Positions 60,857 through 64,000 of a stretch of 64,000 bases of DNA are shown one piece after another (position 1 is the stretch's first letter; each line of letters opens with the position of its first letter). Source of the stretch: Phoenix dactylifera. Lineage: Eukaryota; Streptophyta; Magnoliopsida; Arecales; Arecaceae. The stretch covers positions 2,192,501 through 2,256,500 of the forward strand of contig NW_024067667.1 in assembly GCF_009389715.1 (NCBI RefSeq), given 5' to 3'. The position numbers were made by a program, and so were the translations under genes. Below the pieces are notes generated by a model. It was not told the origin of the DNA, made no database searches, and saw only the letters and a list, made by a program, of their open reading frames with translations.

Positions 60857-62159
60857 TCTTGTGAATATTTTGAAACTATATTATTCAAAGTAATCTAAAT
60901 TGATATATTTTAATAAATCGATATCTTTTATTTTTAATTATTAAATTTTAAAATATCTCTAAAATAAAATGAAGGATATTTATTTGCTATTAAATAAGAA
61001 AAGAATATGTATAGCTATTAATAAATCGTTCTTTTAGTTATTACTCTATAATTCACATGGATCTATATTCTACACTACTTTTTAAATAGTAGAATAAAAA
61101 TAAAATAGTCATAAATTATGTAACTTTGAGAATTTTTTTATAAAAGTTCAATATATGATGTAGACAAAAACTAATTAACAAAGTTTTGTAAATATCCAAA
61201 AGAATAAAATAAAGTATATATTTTATTAAATTTCTATCAGGAAGGAAAAAAGAGCTATTCAAATGTTTTAAGGTAGTACTATAATTCAATGAATAATCAT
61301 TTTGTGGTTAGGAAATTTGCATTTTATTTGGTGGTTAAAGTCTGATTCAACTTTTTTTATCTATATTTTAAATTTAATTTTTAGAGCTAATTATATGAGT
61401 CTTTAAATTTAATTTTTAAATTAATTTTTAAGCTATATTCTTTGACCAGGCCATCTAACCCCAAGTGATGGCAAGGATAAATATGCAAACAAAAAAACTC
61501 AATCCAGTTCCAACTTGGGGGATAAATACATAAATGGGCAATTTTATCAGTATATATATGCAAAAATCATAAAAGAAATTATGAAATTTGAAAAAGATAG
61601 AAAATAATTGGTTTCAGATAATATTTTAATTTTAATTTTAATTTTAGAGCCGATTCTATGAAGATCAAAATGTTATCTCATAAATGTAATCTAACTTTAA
61701 TGATAGTTTAATGGGACCATCTAATAGAGACTGATGCAGGGGTAAATATAAAATAACTCAATCAAACTTTCATTCAAAACACACATGCATACACAATCAA
61801 GCTTGATTTTACATAAAAATGTTAATTTCTTAGTCAAAAAAGCCAAGCATTGATATGTTTATGTCTTGTAAATAAATCCTTTTATGTTAAATATGAATAT
61901 TTAACAATTTTCAGACTTACCCTGCCCAAGATATGGGCTCAGTATCATACTCAACTTTCTTTAGATGGGAGCACATCCAAAAATTGAGTCTATGCATTAG
62001 CTTAGCAATTTTTTTCATGTATTTGAGAAAATTTTAGTTCATAAAACTGCTTTCTTTTATCAATTTCTAATTCGTACAATCCAACTAACATATCCGAGTC
62101 TCGCCCAAGTAAAAAAAACTGTTACTCTTATAAATTGTTGAGATAAATCCATTCTAATT
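60857..62159. other. AT-rich spacer, nothing recognised
   Basis: No ORF above 65 codons with a domain, no transposon ends seen. Confidence 0.5.
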
Positions 62160-62660
62160 CATTTTTGTGTTCTGTTGGATCCTAGTCCGACTTTATCCAC
62201 TTTCACGCATTTTGCGTTGTTGGGTCAACATGATCTACCAACGCAATGCATCAACTTCATGATTGGACCAAAACCAAATCATAATCAAAATATGATTATA
62301 ATTATTGAATATTGTCCTAACTATTTAGTTTGATTTAGAAATGAATTATTTTAAAAAGAATCTTTTCTTTTTTTAGTAGAAAGGACATGCAAGGACCGTA
62401 CAACAACGATAAGCCTTGCTCAAATACCTCTGTGGTTTGATTCAGTTTGGTGTCCTATTGGACCCTAGTTTGACCTAACCCACTTTCATATATTTGATAT
62501 TTTACCTGTCTAGGTCAACATGGTCTACTAACACAATGCATCAAATTCATGATTGGATCAAAACCAAACTATAACCATAACTATGATTATAAGCATTAAA
62601 TCTTATCCCACCTATTTAAATTTGATTTTGAAATTCTTTATTCAAAATTTTTCTAAATCT
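62160..62660. repeat. Direct duplication, units spaced 290 bp, upstream of ECR1
   Basis: Unit 1 (about 62160-62370) and unit 2 (about 62450-62660) share TTGGA(T/C)CCTAGT, GGTCAACATG(A/G)TCTAC, AATGCATCAA, TTCATGATTGGA and CAAAACCAAA; GATTGG starts at 62261 and 62551. About 80% alike by eye. Confidence 0.8.
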
Positions 62661-63120
62661 TTTGATAAAAATGGCCCATAGGTCCATACAAAAAGGTTTT
62701 GAGTCTTTTAACTCTCCTCCAAATGCCCTTACTCATACCCTAGTGAAAATACCCTAGTGAAAGCAAGATTCGAAATCCCAAGAATTCCTACCTTATAAGC
62801 TAGCACTTATCTAAAAAAATTCTTATTTCAATGAACATTCTTATTTATATTAACTTCAATGAATTTCAAGCCACCAAATCACATCATCATCATCATTATT
62901 ATTATTATTAAAAATATTTGTTCGAATAATTAAGACCGGGGAAAGTCCGGTACTCCGCCGGTGCATGTTATCTCTCGGTCCTCTTCACAAGTGAGGGCCC
63001 AACAGGGAGGAAGGGGGTTCATATTCATTCTTCACTCCACTGTAAAGCCGCTGGAATTCTGGGGCTTGGAAGTATCAGAAGGGGAAGAACGCGAAGCTTT
63101 TCTGAGAAAAACCCGATCCA
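62661..63120 (+). promoter_or_regulatory. ECR1 promoter and 5' UTR region
   Basis: AT-rich DNA with an ATC/ATT microsatellite (62883-62910), then an abrupt shift to GC-rich sequence from about 62930 leading into the gene. No clear TATA box was identified. Confidence 0.4.
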
Positions 63121-63467
63121 ATGGCGAACCCCTTGGCTCAGCAAGGAAGATGGAGAGATCTCGACAAGCTTCTCGCCAGGCCCGGAAACATCGTCGGCCA
63201 TGGCTTCGAGCACAGCCCCACTGTGAATCCCCCATCTCGGTGCCTTTTCCTTGTAATCCATGTTTTCTCCTTGGATTTCTCTTATTAGGGTTTGTTTCCA
63301 TAGCTGAGGGAGGAGATCGGGGAGTTTGTGAGGGTGCTGGTCGTAGGGGCTGGCGGGTTGGGCTGCGAATTGCTCAAGGACCTGGCTCTGTCTGGCTTCA
63401 AGAACATCGATGTCATCGACATGGACACCATCGAGGTTTCCAACCTCAATCGGCAGTTCCTCTTTAG
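63121..63467 (+). CDS. ECR1: NEDD8/RUB-activating enzyme E1 catalytic subunit (ECR1/UBA3), first two exons
   Basis: With AXR1 this subunit activates RUB/NEDD8 for attachment to cullins, which powers SCF ligases including the auxin receptor complexes. Coding exon 1 is 63121-63222 and exon 2 63304-63467, ending in phase 2 at a GT donor; the rest of the gene is past the window. The start reads [20 protein letters not shown], matching the RDLDKLL-R-GN-VG opening of plant ECR1. I placed the first intron at ACT|GTGAAT to CATAG|CTG (81 bp) because it gives [14 protein letters not shown], which aligns without gaps to the family (FEPGPGLRDDI). An alternative GT at 63240 with a GAG acceptor also keeps frame but fits less well. 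Exon 2 holds the nucleotide-binding loop [12 protein letters not shown] and [16 protein letters not shown]. The catalytic Cys and C-terminal domains are not visible. Confidence 0.92.
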
Positions 63468-63690
63468 GTATGGAATAGCCCTTGTCTATGTCTTTTGTCT
63501 TCTCATCCAGTTAACGTTTGTTCTCACACAAACAATGTGGCATATGAGATACCCGATCGGAAACCTTACGTTCCCTAATTATGTAAACTAGGTTAAGCAC
63601 TAAAGTAAGAATTTTGGGTGAAGCTGGCATTATGCATCAAAGTGTTGTAGATAGCTAAGCAACCTTTATAGCTAAGCGATCCTTCAGCTC

Positions 63691-63721
<31 letters not shown>

Positions 63722-64000
63722 AAGAAAATGGAATGTAACATGAATTCCAATTACACACTAATTCTGATATGCTTACAAGCATCAAATCCTATTGGTTGTG
63801 GGGAACTTTAGCCAACCAGACATCAAAAATTTGAAATTAGGTTGCAGATGTGGGGAAGGCATCAAATCAGAGAACAGCGGTATTCTTGTTTACTACATAT
63901 ACTATTCTTACCTATACAAGCATCAATTCCAAGCAGTTGCAATGATGAGGTACCTTTCCCGAATTTTACAAGTTTACATTAGTGGTTAGGTGGTGAGTTC
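63468..64000 (+). other. Start of ECR1 intron 2 with CT microsatellite
   Basis: Begins GTATGG. A CT/TC repeat lies at 63687-63720. The expected next exon (the segment following NRQFLFR) was not seen before the window ends. Confidence 0.6.

Noticed and set aside
63240..63308. Alternative first intron of ECR1 (69 bp, GAG acceptor)
   Set aside because: Keeps frame but inserts five residues relative to the family; the 63223-63303 intron gives a gap-free match and a regular TAG acceptor.
62961..63467. 168-codon plus-strand ORF over the ECR1 start
   Set aside because: Different frame from ECR1 exon 1; it runs through the intron and does not encode the E1 domain.
1..64000. CRISPR arrays, bacterial operons, tRNA or rRNA genes
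   Set aside because: None seen. tRNA-like A and B boxes belong to SINEs, and the only organelle-type gene is the decayed plastid rps12 exon.

Overview
This is nuclear DNA from a flowering plant. Genes have small exons separated by GT-AG introns of up to about 8 kb, and the introns and spacers are full of decayed plant transposons (LTR elements, hAT elements, Au-type tRNA SINEs). The proteins read like monocot orthologues, and the abundant GGTACCGG-type hAT repeats make me think of palms. That species guess is inference only.

Layout: (1) 836-9786, + strand: the last three exons of the exon-junction-complex protein Y14; its 5' part lies before the window. (2) 11808-39375, - strand: a complete 11-exon gene for SAE2, the catalytic subunit of the SUMO-activating E1 enzyme (645 residues over 27.6 kb). 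(3) 39376-48470: a repeat-rich spacer with Ty1/copia debris and, at its right end, a piece of plastid DNA carrying a broken rps12 exon 2. (4) 48471-57530, + strand: a complete four-exon TRICHOME BIREFRINGENCE-LIKE (TBL) polysaccharide O-acetyltransferase-type gene of 436 residues. (5) 59451-60137, - strand: an intronless, GC-rich, probably real gene for a small membrane protein with a transit-peptide-like N-terminus, function unknown. (6) 63121-63467, + strand: the first two exons of ECR1, the catalytic subunit of the NEDD8/RUB-activating E1; the rest lies beyond the window.

Y14 and SAE2 converge, SAE2 and TBL diverge, TBL and the unknown gene converge, and the unknown gene and ECR1 diverge. 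SAE2 and ECR1 are paralogous E1 enzymes: one starts SUMO conjugation, the other RUB/NEDD8 conjugation. Their start codons are about 24 kb apart. I see no operon-like logic; these are independent housekeeping genes.

The best structural signals outside genes are: a deletion-derivative LTR retrotransposon with an intact 5-bp target duplication (2611-5876); a hAT MITE with a perfect 8-bp target duplication (60367-60848); a decayed autonomous hAT element plus related short elements in SAE2 introns; the plastid insertion immediately upstream of TBL; and a cluster of near-perfect inverted repeats at 14744-14865. I did not find a clearly new biological system. The least explained items are the unknown membrane protein, an orphan exon-like ORF at 10756-10872 and the hairpin cluster.
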